The notes below the pieces were generated by a model. It was not told the DNA's origin. It did not search any database and worked only from the letters and a program-made list of their open reading frames with translations. A stretch of DNA of 64,000 nucleotides from Ruegeria_C sp041537925 (lineage in GTDB: Bacteria > Pseudomonadota > Alphaproteobacteria > Rhodobacterales > Rhodobacteraceae). The translations under genes and the position numbers were made by a program. The stretch covers positions 124,001 to 188,000 of the forward strand of contig NZ_JBGOSH010000007.1 in the NCBI RefSeq assembly GCF_041537925.1, read 5' to 3'. Positions 26,760 through 36,401 of this stretch are shown here, one piece after another (the first letter of the stretch is position 1; every line of letters starts with the position of its first letter).

Positions 26760-27238
26760 CGCACCGGTACAGATCCAATTTTTCCGGATGCTATGTTGAC
26801 TTCGAATGATCCCACGTTCGGACTAAAGGCCGAACAGACCATACCAAGGCGCTTTATCAGGCGGCGCAAAAGCCGTTTTGCCGCCCGTTTGTCCCGTTTC
26901 GATTGGAGAATTTCGTCCAGCACAACGCCATGCTGATCGACCGCGCGCCAGAGCCAATACTTGCGACCTGAGATTCTCACAGCAACTTCATCCAGATGCC
27001 AGACATCACCTGAACGGTTCTGTATCTGCCGCACGTTTCGAGCGATCGCGGGCCCAAACTTGATGACCCAACGCCGGATAGTCTCGTAAGACGCATCGAT
27101 CCCGCGCTGCAACAGCATCTCTTCAACTTCACGCAGGCTCAGATTGAAGCGAACGTACAGCCACACCGCGTTCGCGATGATCTGAGGAGGAAACCGGTGG
27201 CGCTTGTAGCTGATTGACGATGACTGCATCGATGTCAC
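26760..27238 (-). pseudogene. Truncated IS6-family transposase (distinct subtype)
   Basis: The N-terminal part MTSMQSSSISYKRHRFPPQI, the DNA-binding segment and the first catalytic Asp region (GDVWHLDEVAVRISGRKYW) are intact. After LLRRLIKRLG, near 26860, the expected second Asp region (VTDK...) is replaced by unrelated sequence and the frame runs to a chance stop at 26735. The catalytic triad is therefore incomplete. Its sequence differs clearly from the other IS6 pieces in the window, so it is a separate element. Confidence 0.8.
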
Positions 27239-27494
27239 CTACGTCCAATCACGGGCATGAAAAACCGGACGGCAGTTAACGTGACAACACCAGCACGAGA
27301 GCACTCCCCATGTTAATAGACCCCAGAACCATCGCGTCTTGTCCGCCCAACTTCGTTTAGAACGCCATAATAGACTTTGGCACTTGGCAAATCCGGGCCC
27401 TGGCCGTGCAGATTGCGCGTCGATTGGAAAAGGGGTGCTTTGGAATTGGCAACGCGGCTTTCAACATTATCACCAACCAAAGAAAGACCTTGCT

Positions 27495-27764
27495 ATGAAA
27501 ACCATTCGCATAAACCAAGATGGCAATTTCGGATCGCGGTTTTCAGATCATGACTGGCGCCTTGAGGAGGGCAGATTCACACCGCCATCACCTGCAGGAT
27601 ACGCAACCACTTCTCAAATGAACGCTGAGGGGGTGTTGATGATGCATCATCCCGCTGGTTATGTTGACCACTGGCACACCGCACCTGCAATTGTTCTCGG
27701 GACCGTCCTTCGTAGTCTCTTGCTGACCATATCCAAAGGTCTATGCATCAGTCTCCATTGTTGA
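27495..27764 (+). pseudogene. Truncated cupin-like protein gene
   Basis: From the ATG at 27495 the product begins MKTIRINQDGNFGSRFSDHD and includes HHPAGYVDHWHTAPAIVLGT, which looks like the front of a small cupin protein with candidate metal-binding histidines. After GTVLRS the expected beta strands stop and a short unrelated tail ends at 27764. It seems to be a 3'-truncated gene. The 255-bp stretch before it holds no gene. Confidence 0.5.
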
Positions 27765-27777
27765 GATCAAGGACTGA

Positions 27778-28662
27778 TCAATGGCCAACAATCGTGGACA
27801 CGCCAGCCAAAACAAGCCCAGTACCCAGCAACTGAATTGGTCTTACGCGCTCGTTCAAAAGTAACCATGCCAGACCCATGGTGATGACCGGAAATGTGGA
27901 AGCCACTACAGCAGTCAGAGTATCATTTGGACTGCCGTTTGTGCCCAGCAGCAAAAACAAAAGCCCACCTGAATCCAGCATTCCATGAAACGCGAACAGC
28001 GGCCACCAATTCGAAGAAGGAGGAAATGGTGTTCGTCTCTTGGAGAGGATATAGATCAAGATAGTAGTAAATCCGACAACGCGTCCGAACCACAACACTT
28101 GCGAGATTGTGATGTCGTTGGCAGCTGACTGAAGGAAGAGGATAGCTGTCCCATAGATCAGGCTTGATGCCAGGGAAATGCATACTACGATCTGCCATTT
28201 GGCGTGGTACCTGGCTTGTCTATCGTTTGGGGAGTGATTTCCGCCGCTCGCTCCCACCAGCGCGACACCGGTTAGTACTCCTATAACGGCGACTATTTGA
28301 GTGGTCGCCAAGTGTTCGCCTTGTGCGGCGCGAAAGATAACAATCACCAAAGGATGTGACGCAACTATTGGGGCGACGACGCTTATTTTGCCGATGGACA
28401 TTGCATAAAAGAACAGAAGCAATGCGAACGCCATCGTGAATCCGTGCAAGCTTGCCAGCAGAACCGACCGTACTTTTGTCGGTATGAACAGTTCGGAAAA
28501 CCCGCCCTGTAAAAGCAAGAATACGCTCAGCACGACAGAGCTGACCAGCAGCATTCCAAGCAGCGATCGCGCCGCACCAATTCGTGTGGAGTTCTGACTG
28601 GCTATAAAGTCCGCGACACCGAGGGACAACGCGCTGAGGCCGCCCATTGCGACTGATATCAT
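27778..28662 (-). CDS. EamA/DMT-superfamily transporter
   Basis: 294 residues with about ten hydrophobic segments in two repeated halves, the second starting near residue 150 after a charged loop (NHSPNDRQARYHAK). This is the arrangement of drug/metabolite transporters of the EamA family that export amino acids, metabolites or drugs. It is divergent from the ureohydrolase gene across a 187-bp gap that holds a palindrome at 28763. The substrate is unknown; export of a product of the adjacent catabolic cluster is possible. Confidence 0.85.
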   Translation of the reverse strand: MISVAMGGLSALSLGVADFIASQNSTRIGAARSLLGMLLVSSVVLSVFLLLQGGFSELFIPTKVRSVLLASLHGFTMAFALLLFFYAMSIGKISVVAPIVASHPLVIVIFRAAQGEHLATTQIVAVIGVLTGVALVGASGGNHSPNDRQARYHAKWQIVVCISLASSLIYGTAILFLQSAANDITISQVLWFGRVVGFTTILIYILSKRRTPFPPSSNWWPLFAFHGMLDSGGLLFLLLGTNGSPNDTLTAVVASTFPVITMGLAWLLLNERVRPIQLLGTGLVLAGVSTIVGH

Positions 28663-28762
28663 TTGGTTTCAACTCACTATCGGTAATTTCACGGCGTTTG
28701 GCCAACGTGTTACGACCGGGTGAATTTCGATCATGCAATCGCCTGACCAGCAAGATACATCG

Positions 28763-28782
28763 ATATCTATCAATGTAGATAT
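28763..28782. promoter_or_regulatory. Palindrome in the DMT/ureohydrolase intergenic region
   Basis: ATATCTA-TCAATG-TAGATAT, perfect 7-bp arms with a 6-bp centre, placed about 70 bp before the ureohydrolase start. It also fits a LysR-type T-N11-A site, and a LysR gene (31501-32499) belongs to the same cluster. Confidence 0.5.
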
Positions 28783-28849
28783 TTATATAGCCCGAGTTTA
28801 ACGATGTTTATGCTGTGTTACTGTGGCCGGAGCTAGACCCTGTTAACAC

Positions 28850-29824
28850 ATGAAAGATCCCCTGATGAGCAGCCATGGATATGAAGGTGGGCGGTTGAAT
28901 TTGCCCTTTGTTGGCATCTGTACTTTTGCCAAGGGTGAATACGTGGCAGATTGGAACGCAATTGATGCAGATGTTGCGGTATTGGGCGCGCCGTTCGATT
29001 TTGGTTGTCAGTGGCGATCAGGTGCCCGTTTCGGTCCACGCGCGATCCGTGAAGCGTCCACACTATTCTCGTTCGGTCACGGTGGGGCATATGATTTCGA
29101 AGATGACGTCACCTACCTGCCTGCTGACACCACCAAGATTGTCGATATCGGTGATGCCGACATAATCCATACAGATACAATAAATAGCCACGCCAATATC
29201 GAAACAGGAGTACGTGCAATTCTGCGGTCCGGTGCGCTGCCAGTTGTGCTTGGCGGTGACCATTCGGTCAATATTCCTTGCATCAATGCGTTTGATGATC
29301 AGGAACCTATTCATGTTGTCCAAATAGACGCTCACTTAGATTTTGTAGATGAACGTCACGGTGTGCGTTATGGCCATGGCAATCCGATGCGACGGGCAGC
29401 AGAGCAAGACCATGTCACTGGATTGACTCAACTGGGCATCCGGAATGTGTCTTCCACGGCGAAGGAGGGATATGATCAGGCCCGTGAAATGGGTTCGGAT
29501 ATTCTGTCTGTTCGGCATTTGCGTAAACTGGGGGTTCAAGGTGTGCTGGATCGCGTGCCCGAGGGCAAGCGATACTATGTCTCCATCGACATTGACGCTT
29601 TCGACCCCTCGATTGCACCCGGTACTGGCACCCCGAGCCATGGTGGTTTTCAGTATTACGAAGTTCTTGAATTCCTGGATGGGCTGACCAAACGCGGTAC
29701 CATCGTGGGTATCGATCTGGTTGAAGTGGCGCCGGATTATGATCACTCAGGGTCGACATCCACTCTTGCTGCGCAGATCCTGATGAACCTGATTGGTCGC
29801 ATCCTGCACAACAGGACAACGTAG
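28850..29824 (+). CDS. Ureohydrolase (agmatinase/arginase family)
   Basis: 324 residues. Binuclear manganese ligands are visible: GGDHS (135-139), DAHLD (160-164) and DIDAFD (247-252), followed by PGTGTPSHGG, a pattern closer to agmatinase/guanidinoacid hydrolases than arginase. The family splits a guanidino group to urea plus an amine, or hydrolyses related C-N bonds. A start at 28865 is also possible; no strong ribosome site is seen at either. It leads an operon with an SDR (4-bp gap) and a NodB-like deacetylase, so the substrate may be an intermediate of N-heterocycle breakdown rather than agmatine. Confidence 0.88.
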   Translation: MKDPLMSSHGYEGGRLNLPFVGICTFAKGEYVADWNAIDADVAVLGAPFDFGCQWRSGARFGPRAIREASTLFSFGHGGAYDFEDDVTYLPADTTKIVDIGDADIIHTDTINSHANIETGVRAILRSGALPVVLGGDHSVNIPCINAFDDQEPIHVVQIDAHLDFVDERHGVRYGHGNPMRRAAEQDHVTGLTQLGIRNVSSTAKEGYDQAREMGSDILSVRHLRKLGVQGVLDRVPEGKRYYVSIDIDAFDPSIAPGTGTPSHGGFQYYEVLEFLDGLTKRGTIVGIDLVEVAPDYDHSGSTSTLAAQILMNLIGRILHNRTT

Positions 29825-29828
29825 CGTC

Positions 29829-30584
29829 ATGGGGTCGGTCAACCATGGATCAGAATTGATTGGCCGCCGGGCCGTGGTAACCGGTGCATCCAGCGGAATT
29901 GGCGCTGCATGCGCCAAGGCGCTTGCGTCTCATGGGGTGTGGACCGCCTGTGTTGATATTGTTCCGCCTGATGAAACCGTGGCCGAGATTGAAGCGGCTT
30001 CTGGTCGGGCGGTTTCGATCACCTGTGATGTGTCGCGCGAGGAGGATGTATTGGCGCTGTTTGCACAGGTGCGCCAATATATCGGGCGCCTGGATTTTCT
30101 GGTTCATTGTGCAGGGGTCATTCATGAAAAGCCCCTGCTCGACACAAAAACCGAAGAGTTCGATCGTGTGATCGATGTCAATCTGCGCGGAACCTTTCTG
30201 GTTGGCCGCGAAGGAATCCGTGCGATGCATCCCCATGGTGGACGGGTGATCCTGATTGCATCAGATCTAGGGTACCTCGGGCGCGAGACGTTTTCGCCGT
30301 ATGTAGCCTCTAAACATGGTGTCATCGGCTTGATGCGATCTTGGGCCAAGGAATTTGCGCCAAAGATTCTGGTCAATGCGATCTGTCCTGGTCCAATCGA
30401 CACCGCGATGTTGTCGACGGATCAGATGACCGAAGAATGGCGCCGGAAAGAGCAGGACATTCCCTTATCTCGGTTCGGCGCAGCCGAGGAAATCGCTGAT
30501 ATGGCCGTCTTCCTAACCTCGAATTCATCACAATTCATCACCGGCCAAGGGATGCACGTCAACGGAGGGAGTGTGATGCCATGA
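29829..30584 (+). CDS. SDR family oxidoreductase
   Basis: 251 residues from the ATG at 29829. The cofactor motif TGASSGIG (TGxxxGxG), NNAG-like CAG in LVHCAGVIHE, the catalytic Ser of LIASDLGYLG and the active-site YVASK are all present, followed by the NAICPGPIDT and ITGQGMHVNGG ends typical of FabG-like enzymes. It reduces or oxidises a carbonyl/alcohol with NAD(P)H. It lies between the ureohydrolase and deacetylase genes with a 4-bp gap and a 4-bp overlap, so it is part of the same pathway. Confidence 0.92.
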   Translation: MGSVNHGSELIGRRAVVTGASSGIGAACAKALASHGVWTACVDIVPPDETVAEIEAASGRAVSITCDVSREEDVLALFAQVRQYIGRLDFLVHCAGVIHEKPLLDTKTEEFDRVIDVNLRGTFLVGREGIRAMHPHGGRVILIASDLGYLGRETFSPYVASKHGVIGLMRSWAKEFAPKILVNAICPGPIDTAMLSTDQMTEEWRRKEQDIPLSRFGAAEEIADMAVFLTSNSSQFITGQGMHVNGGSVMP

Positions 30585-31504
30585 TCAAGAACACTGTCCC
30601 CTGGCCGAATGGTGCCAAGTGCGCGGCCTGCGTCACGTTTGATATGGATGCCGACAGTCTGATCCACGTCGCTCACAAGACCGATGGCCATTCGCGTGTG
30701 TCGGCTCTGTCGATGTTGCGCTATGGGCCCGAGGTCGGCGTGCCACGCATCGTCGAAACCTATAAGCAGCTTGGGTTGCGACAGACCTTCTTTGTTCCGG
30801 CCTGGTGCATCGAACGTTACCCTTCGGCTGTGGAAGCAATAATCGAAGGCGGAAATGAGATTGCTCATCACAGTTACATACACGAACACCCCAGTGAACT
30901 GCCTCCTTCAGAAGAAGAATACTGGCTGGATCGGGCGCTGGATGTGATCAAGACGGCGACCGGGCAGGCCCCTCGTGGTTTTCGCGCTCCGCTTTATAAT
31001 TTCTCGGATAGCACAGCAGATCTTCTGGCCGAGCGAGGTTTTGTCTATGACGCTTCGTTGATGGGGGACGACGTTCCTTACTATTTGGAATGCAGCAAGG
31101 GTTCCCTGATCGAATTGCCAACACATTGGGGGCTGGATGACTGGCCGCAATATGTCCAGTCCAGTGACCTGGACTACATGATGCCCATCCGTGCCCCGCG
31201 GGAAGGTTTCGAAACCTTCAGGCAGGAGTTCGAGGCGGCCTACCGCCACGGTGGTCTGTGGATACCTGTTGTACATCCGTTTGCTACGGGTCGTTTGGCA
31301 CGCTGGGAGGTGATGAGCGCCTTTCTCGAAGAAGTTCTGCAGCGGGGCGATGTCTGGTTCGCGCCCATGGAAAAAATTGCCGCACATGTAGAAAAGGTAA
31401 CGGCCGACGGGATATATTCGCCGCGGCGGGATCAACTGCCATATTATGACGCGCCGGTTAGCCCGATCCCTTTCAAAACCAAAAGAAATCTTGGCCGACC
31501 CTAG
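30581..31504 (+). CDS. NodB-like polysaccharide deacetylase family amidohydrolase
   Basis: 307 residues. The metal-binding motif has the TFDMDAD start (Asp pair), HHSYIHEHP (His pair; H-S/T-x-x-H form) and the FRAPLYNFS arginine motif; the C-terminal VVHPF segment supplies the catalytic His. No signal peptide is visible, so it is cytosolic, like the PuuE-type allantoinases and cyclic imidases of this fold rather than cell-wall deacetylases. It overlaps the SDR gene by 4 bp. Hydrolysis of a cyclic amide or ring-opened product is the likely role. Confidence 0.85.
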   Translation: MIKNTVPWPNGAKCAACVTFDMDADSLIHVAHKTDGHSRVSALSMLRYGPEVGVPRIVETYKQLGLRQTFFVPAWCIERYPSAVEAIIEGGNEIAHHSYIHEHPSELPPSEEEYWLDRALDVIKTATGQAPRGFRAPLYNFSDSTADLLAERGFVYDASLMGDDVPYYLECSKGSLIELPTHWGLDDWPQYVQSSDLDYMMPIRAPREGFETFRQEFEAAYRHGGLWIPVVHPFATGRLARWEVMSAFLEEVLQRGDVWFAPMEKIAAHVEKVTADGIYSPRRDQLPYYDAPVSPIPFKTKRNLGRP

Positions 31505-32499
31505 TGGCTCTGGTCAGTTTCGTTGTCCGCATTGATTTCTGCGATGGCAATTTCCAAGTCTTCCAGAAAGGTTTCGACAATGACTGAGCCACGCAGATTT
31601 TTTCGGGTCACAATGAAGAATTCCGACGTATAGGCGTATTCATCGCGCAGGATAGGGAGCAGCTTACCTGTTTCTTCCCACATCTTGGCATAATGGTTTG
31701 GCAGAAAGCCGATATGCCCACCGGCCAACAACATGATAGCTGCCGCTTCCAAAAACTCGACTGAGGCGTGATTGACACTGTGATCGCTGCCCAGCGGAAA
31801 CAGATCCTCACCTTCAAGATACGACCTGGTGACTTTGCGACTATCGATAATGGCCTGGCGGATATCCGACTTTTTTGTCAAGCTCGCGATCGGATGGTTG
31901 TGTGAGCAATACAGCGTGTTGTGTTCAACATAGACCGGTTTGTAGCTCAGGTTAGGCAACTGTTGGTCAAAGGTTCCAAAGGCGATGTCAATATCCCCAT
32001 CCAGCACTGCCTTTTCTAGATGATTGGGCGTCAAGATCGATAACCGAATCGCGATTTCATTTGCCTTGTTATTAAGCATCTCCAGGCTGCGGATGATCGG
32101 GCTGCTGGAATCCGTAACCGTGCTATCGATCAGACCAAGCTTCAAAAAACCACTGAGTTTGCCTTTGAGTTCCAGGGTAATGTTCTGAAAATTCTCATGC
32201 GCTTTGAACAATACCAATATCTGTTCATAGACGCTCTCGCCCTTACGGGTAAGACGAAACCCAGTGCGACCCCGATCACACAATCGAAACCCAAGCCTTT
32301 GCTCTAATTGGTTAATATGGCTGCTGATTGTTGGCTGGCCCACATTAAGGACAGCCTGCGCATTCGAAAAGCCACGGCATTCAACAACTGCACGAAAGAC
32401 ATGCAGCAAACGGATGTCGGTATCGCTTAGCCGGTACACCAACAGCTCCTTCGTTACATCGATAGGCCTCAATGTATCTGTGAATAACTTGCAATCCAA
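31501..32499 (-). CDS. LysR family transcriptional regulator
   Basis: 332 residues, convergent with the deacetylase gene (4-bp overlap at the stops) and divergent from the NitT/TauT transporter. The HTH includes FSNAQAVLNVGQPTISSHINQ, about 20 residues later than in most LysR proteins, so an internal GTG start near residue 21 is possible. It likely controls the transporter and perhaps the whole cluster. Confidence 0.88.
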   Translation of the reverse strand: MDCKLFTDTLRPIDVTKELLVYRLSDTDIRLLHVFRAVVECRGFSNAQAVLNVGQPTISSHINQLEQRLGFRLCDRGRTGFRLTRKGESVYEQILVLFKAHENFQNITLELKGKLSGFLKLGLIDSTVTDSSSPIIRSLEMLNNKANEIAIRLSILTPNHLEKAVLDGDIDIAFGTFDQQLPNLSYKPVYVEHNTLYCSHNHPIASLTKKSDIRQAIIDSRKVTRSYLEGEDLFPLGSDHSVNHASVEFLEAAAIMLLAGGHIGFLPNHYAKMWEETGKLLPILRDEYAYTSEFFIVTRKNLRGSVIVETFLEDLEIAIAEINADNETDQSH

Positions 32500-32577
32500 T
32501 CACTAAATAATAGAGGCCATGTTGTGAACGAGAGTTAGGCATGGAGGCCATCCATGAACTCGGTGCAGGGAAGAAAG

Positions 32578-33429
32578 ATGTCGGACACAAGTATCAAAGC
32601 TGGAAACCCAGAGCTGACCAAAAAGCGAGACAAGCCAAAAAACCTTCAGCTTCTGGTCACACTAAGCGGCAAGCAAACGATGACGTACGGCCTGATTGGC
32701 GCGCTTGTGTTTTTTGGTTTGTGGGAAGTGGCCCATCTGCTGACAGCGGAAGAAGCAAAGCGGTTCCTACCCTCTCCGCTCTCTGTCGTTCAGGCCCTGA
32801 TAACGCTGTTCCAGGAAAAAGACTATATGGCGGACGTTGGTATCTCCGCGTACCGGATCTTTGGCAGTTTCTTTATTGCATGCGTTATTGCGGTTCCTCT
32901 GGGCATACTTATGGGATGCTTCGCTCCGATCCGCGCCTTGATCAATCCTGTGATCTCTGGCGCGCGTTACTTGCCTGCCGCGTCTTTCATTCCGCTTTTG
33001 CTGGTATGGTTCGGGCCAACGGATAGCCAAAAAATGGCTCTGCTGGTTCTTGGCGTGGTCTTCTTTCTGATTGCCTTGATTTTGGACAACACCGAGGCAG
33101 TGGCCAAAGAGTTAATCGAAGCGGCCCAAACCATGGGCGCGTCCCGACGGGAAATCGTGATCAATGTTGTCGGCCGTGCCGCGTCCCCGGCGATCATGGA
33201 CTCAATGCGCAACATGATCGCAGTTGCATACACGTATCTGGTCATTGCTGAAATTGTGGCGGCTCAGGATGGTATCGGTGCTGTGATGATGCGGGCCGGG
33301 CGGTTTCTGAAGGTTGACGTCATCATGGCGGGCATTCTGACCATCGGGATCATGGGAGTTCTCACCGATATCGTGTTCCGAGTGGCGGCTCACTACGCCT
33401 TTCCATGGAACCGGAAACGCAAGGGTTGA
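32578..33429 (+). CDS. NitT/TauT family ABC transporter permease
   Basis: 283 residues from the ATG at 32578, which has GGGAAGAAAG before it. The EAA loop reads ELIEAAQTMGASRREIVINV, normal for SsuC/TauC-type permeases, and six membrane segments can be traced. With the ATPase and binding protein downstream it imports a small organic solute such as a sulfonate, pyrimidine precursor or aromatic acid. The 79-bp region upstream is shared with the divergent LysR gene. Confidence 0.93.
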   Translation: MSDTSIKAGNPELTKKRDKPKNLQLLVTLSGKQTMTYGLIGALVFFGLWEVAHLLTAEEAKRFLPSPLSVVQALITLFQEKDYMADVGISAYRIFGSFFIACVIAVPLGILMGCFAPIRALINPVISGARYLPAASFIPLLLVWFGPTDSQKMALLVLGVVFFLIALILDNTEAVAKELIEAAQTMGASRREIVINVVGRAASPAIMDSMRNMIAVAYTYLVIAEIVAAQDGIGAVMMRAGRFLKVDVIMAGILTIGIMGVLTDIVFRVAAHYAFPWNRKRKG

Positions 33430-33441
33430 GGGGAAGACATC

Positions 33442-34248
33442 ATGAAACTAAAGCGTGAAATCAGCGAAATCAACATCATCGGCGTCAACGAAGTGACCAA
33501 GACATACCTTGGTGGAACGTTCACCGCCGTGGACAACGTGTCCCTTAATATCAAGGAAGGTGAAATCGTTGCCTTCGTCGGCCCCTCGGGGTGCGGCAAG
33601 ACGACTGTAATGCGGATGGTAGCCGGACTGGAAACACCAACCACGGGCGGAATCCAGGTCAGCGGGCACAATGTGCAGGGCCCCGGTCCAGATCGCGGTA
33701 TGATCTTTCAGGCGTATACATCTTTTCCCTGGCTGACCGCACGCCAGAATGTCGAATACGGCATGAAAATTCTGGGGGTTTCGGCAGCCGAGCGCCGTGA
33801 GCGCGCCCAGAAGTTGCTGGAAGAAGTTCACCTGATTGCGGCCGCAGATAAGTATCCGGCGGAACTGTCGGGTGGGATGAAGCAACGTGTCGCAATTGCC
33901 CGCACGCTCGCCCAAAAGCCCGAAGTTCTTTTGATGGACGAACCGTTTGGCGCGCTGGACGCTCAGGTTCGTTGGGAAATGCAGGAAATGATGGTCGAGA
34001 TCATGGATGTCGAGAAGAAGACAGTGATCATGGTCACCCACGACATTCAGGAAGCCATCTACATGGCTGACCGCATCGTATTCTACACCCGCACTCCGGG
34101 GCGGATCAAAGAAGACGTCTACATGGATTTCAAGAAGGGCCACCGCTTTACCAGCAAGGAAGATTTGCTGAGCCAGCCCGGATACCTCGAAATCGAAAAA
34201 CAAATGTTTGCCTGGATGCGCGAAGAAATTCAGCTGCAGGCCGCCTGA
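33442..34248 (+). CDS. NitT/TauT family ABC transporter ATP-binding protein
   Basis: 268 residues. Walker A GPSGCGKTT, Q-loop IFQAYTSFPW, signature LSGGMKQR, Walker B VLLMDEPFGALD and the H-loop VTHDIQEA are all present and well formed. It energises the adjacent permease. It sits 12 bp after the permease and 22 bp before the binding protein. Confidence 0.95.
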   Translation: MKLKREISEINIIGVNEVTKTYLGGTFTAVDNVSLNIKEGEIVAFVGPSGCGKTTVMRMVAGLETPTTGGIQVSGHNVQGPGPDRGMIFQAYTSFPWLTARQNVEYGMKILGVSAAERRERAQKLLEEVHLIAAADKYPAELSGGMKQRVAIARTLAQKPEVLLMDEPFGALDAQVRWEMQEMMVEIMDVEKKTVIMVTHDIQEAIYMADRIVFYTRTPGRIKEDVYMDFKKGHRFTSKEDLLSQPGYLEIEKQMFAWMREEIQLQAA

Positions 34249-34270
34249 AGTCCATCACGGGAGAGGAAAA

Positions 34271-35422
34271 ATGAAAATCAAACCCATCCTAAAAACGACC
34301 GGCAGCACTTTGGCTCTATGTGCAGCGGTGATCGTAGGCACAGCTAGAACAGCGGTAGCCGAAGAAGAATTTACCGTCACAATGCTGTCTGTGTCAGTCT
34401 ACGGCCCTTGGTTCATTGCCAAAGAGAATGGCATGGCAGACGGTGTCGACATCAATGTCAAAATTATCGAAGACATCACGGCGCGCAATGCAGGTCTGGT
34501 CAGCGGTTCCATTCAGTGCATGATGACAACGATGGATTCAACGGTTGTTACGGCAGCCGCGGACGTACCGGTAAAGCATGTCGCTGTGCCCCTGATGTCC
34601 TATGGGCTTGACGAGATGGTCGTCGATGGCGCGATTCAGTCCGAGGCGGATCTGGCAGGCAAGACGTATGCCGCAGATTACGGCTTCCTCAATCACATGT
34701 GGATGCTGCTGACCCTGAAAAAGAATGGCATCCCATTTGATGGCGCTACCCACAGCATCATGTTGCCACAGGACGCGACCGCAGCCTTTTCCAGCGGCGC
34801 ATTGGATGTGGACGTCAACTTCATTCCCTTCTCGACCCAATCTGCAGAGCGTCAAGGGGCGCACGTCCTGAAGAGCACGTTCACCGACAAGACTTATGAA
34901 CGCGGGTTGGTGTCTGACTCGATTGCATGCTCGACCAACTGGCTGGAGGAAAAGCCCGAAGTTGCCCGCGAGGTCATCCGCGCTTGGTTCGAGGCCGTCG
35001 ACTGGTGGAAACAAAATCCCGCCGAAGGCAACGCGATCATAGCAAAAGGGCTTGATTGGCCAGAAGAAGATGTGCGCCTGACGCAGGCTGGCGCTGTCAT
35101 GCTGACCATTGATCAAAATAAGGGCGCCCTTGGCCTGGGCGACGGCAAACCCCTTTGCGAGAGCATTCCCACTGAGGCACCACAGCCGGATGGAGAACCA
35201 AGTGGTTGGGGCGCGTTGGTCGGCAAGGATGTTGATTGCGAAGCCGGCTATCTTGCGGACACGTGGGACCTCTTCAGCAACGTTTATCACGAAGCCGGTG
35301 TTGCCGATGCCACGATTTCCGCTGATGACGGAATAGACCCTTCGATCATCGAGTGGCTGGATTCTGAAGGCTATGACGAGACCTATAGCAACAACAATTG
35401 GGTTGGCCGCCTGCCAATCTGA
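34271..35422 (+). CDS. NitT/TauT family ABC transporter substrate-binding protein
   Basis: 383 residues from the ATG at 34271 with GGGAGAGGAAAA before it; the N-terminus has a signal peptide ending near TAVAEEE. The family pattern is visible in FIAKENGMADGV and ITARNAGLVSGS. The C-terminus is about 50 residues longer than usual for SsuA/TauA. A hairpin at 35473 separates it from the molybdenum hydroxylase genes, which follow in the same direction. The ligand may be the substrate of that hydroxylase. Confidence 0.92.
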   Translation: MKIKPILKTTGSTLALCAAVIVGTARTAVAEEEFTVTMLSVSVYGPWFIAKENGMADGVDINVKIIEDITARNAGLVSGSIQCMMTTMDSTVVTAAADVPVKHVAVPLMSYGLDEMVVDGAIQSEADLAGKTYAADYGFLNHMWMLLTLKKNGIPFDGATHSIMLPQDATAAFSSGALDVDVNFIPFSTQSAERQGAHVLKSTFTDKTYERGLVSDSIACSTNWLEEKPEVAREVIRAWFEAVDWWKQNPAEGNAIIAKGLDWPEEDVRLTQAGAVMLTIDQNKGALGLGDGKPLCESIPTEAPQPDGEPSGWGALVGKDVDCEAGYLADTWDLFSNVYHEAGVADATISADDGIDPSIIEWLDSEGYDETYSNNNWVGRLPI

Positions 35423-35472
35423 TCACTTTCTGTACCCAAATCCGCCCGTCTACCGGGCTGGACCTCAACAGC

Positions 35473-35492
35473 CGGGGGCAGTGCCGCCCCCG
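35473..35492 (+). promoter_or_regulatory. Hairpin between transporter and hydroxylase genes
   Basis: CGGGGGC-AGTGCC-GCCCCCG, perfect 7-bp arms, no T-run; probably an RNA-processing or attenuating stem-loop in a read-through transcript. Confidence 0.5.
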
Positions 35493-35516
35493 CATTGGAC
35501 AAGTGTGGAATACGCC

Positions 35517-36401
35517 ATGAAATCTTCATTTACCTACCAACGTGCCACAAGCCCCGCCGAAGCAGTAGCTCTGCTTGCGGAAAAGGGTGCTGGTGCAAAG
35601 ATCTGGGCCGGCGGGACCGACATGACGCTGCATTGGCAGCAGGAAAAAACGGAACCGACAGCCTGCATCGACATTCGCGATCTGAAAGAATTTGACTACA
35701 TCAGGATCGAAAGCGATGCGATCCGTATCGGAGCACTGACTTCGCTTGCAACTCTCGAGCGTTCAGCAGATCAGCACCACGTGCTGGCGTCGCTGAGCAA
35801 AATCACCAAACTGATGGCGACCCCGCAGACCAGAACACTTGCAACCGTTGGTGGCAATCTGTGCAATGCATCGCCCGCCGCGGACTTGAGCCCTGCTTTT
35901 GTTGCACTTGGGGCGACGGCAAAGATCCTTGGCAAAGACGGCTCGCGCGAGGTGTCGATGTTTGATTTTTTCCAAGGCGTGAACAAAACCGCATTGAACG
36001 GGGCCGAGATCCTCAAAGAGGCGACCATTCCGCTGCCCTCTGACGGAGAAGTTCACGTCTCTTATCGTCGGATCGACCGAACCGTCGTAGACATCGCGCT
36101 GGTCAACGGGTCTGCTGCGGTGACCGTTGGATCAGACGGTGTGATCAGCAAGGTCGGCTTTGGCCTTGGCGCTGTGGCGCCGATCATCCTTGATGCGTCT
36201 GATGCCAGTGCTGAGCTGGAAGGAACGGCCTTGGCGGATGTGACTGTCGACAAACTGGCCGCCGTTGCCGCAACAGCCGCGAAACACGCAAAACCCATTT
36301 CGGATATAAGGGCATCCGCCGATTATCGGCAGGACATGGTCGAGATCATGCTGCGCCGTGCGCTGGAAGATACCATCAAAAATCACGGAGGTAGGATCTG
36401 A
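35517..36401 (+). CDS. Molybdenum hydroxylase FAD-binding subunit (CoxM-like)
   Basis: 294 residues from the ATG at 35517 (MKSSFTYQRATSPAEAVALL). The flavin-binding loops are AGGTDMTLHW and TVGGNLCNASPAADLSPAF, typical for the medium subunit of xanthine-oxidase-family enzymes. It passes electrons between the iron-sulfur subunit and the acceptor. Upstream in-frame starts are less likely. Its stop overlaps the start of the small subunit (ATGA-like at 36401). Confidence 0.92.
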   Translation: MKSSFTYQRATSPAEAVALLAEKGAGAKIWAGGTDMTLHWQQEKTEPTACIDIRDLKEFDYIRIESDAIRIGALTSLATLERSADQHHVLASLSKITKLMATPQTRTLATVGGNLCNASPAADLSPAFVALGATAKILGKDGSREVSMFDFFQGVNKTALNGAEILKEATIPLPSDGEVHVSYRRIDRTVVDIALVNGSAAVTVGSDGVISKVGFGLGAVAPIILDASDASAELEGTALADVTVDKLAAVAATAAKHAKPISDIRASADYRQDMVEIMLRRALEDTIKNHGGRI

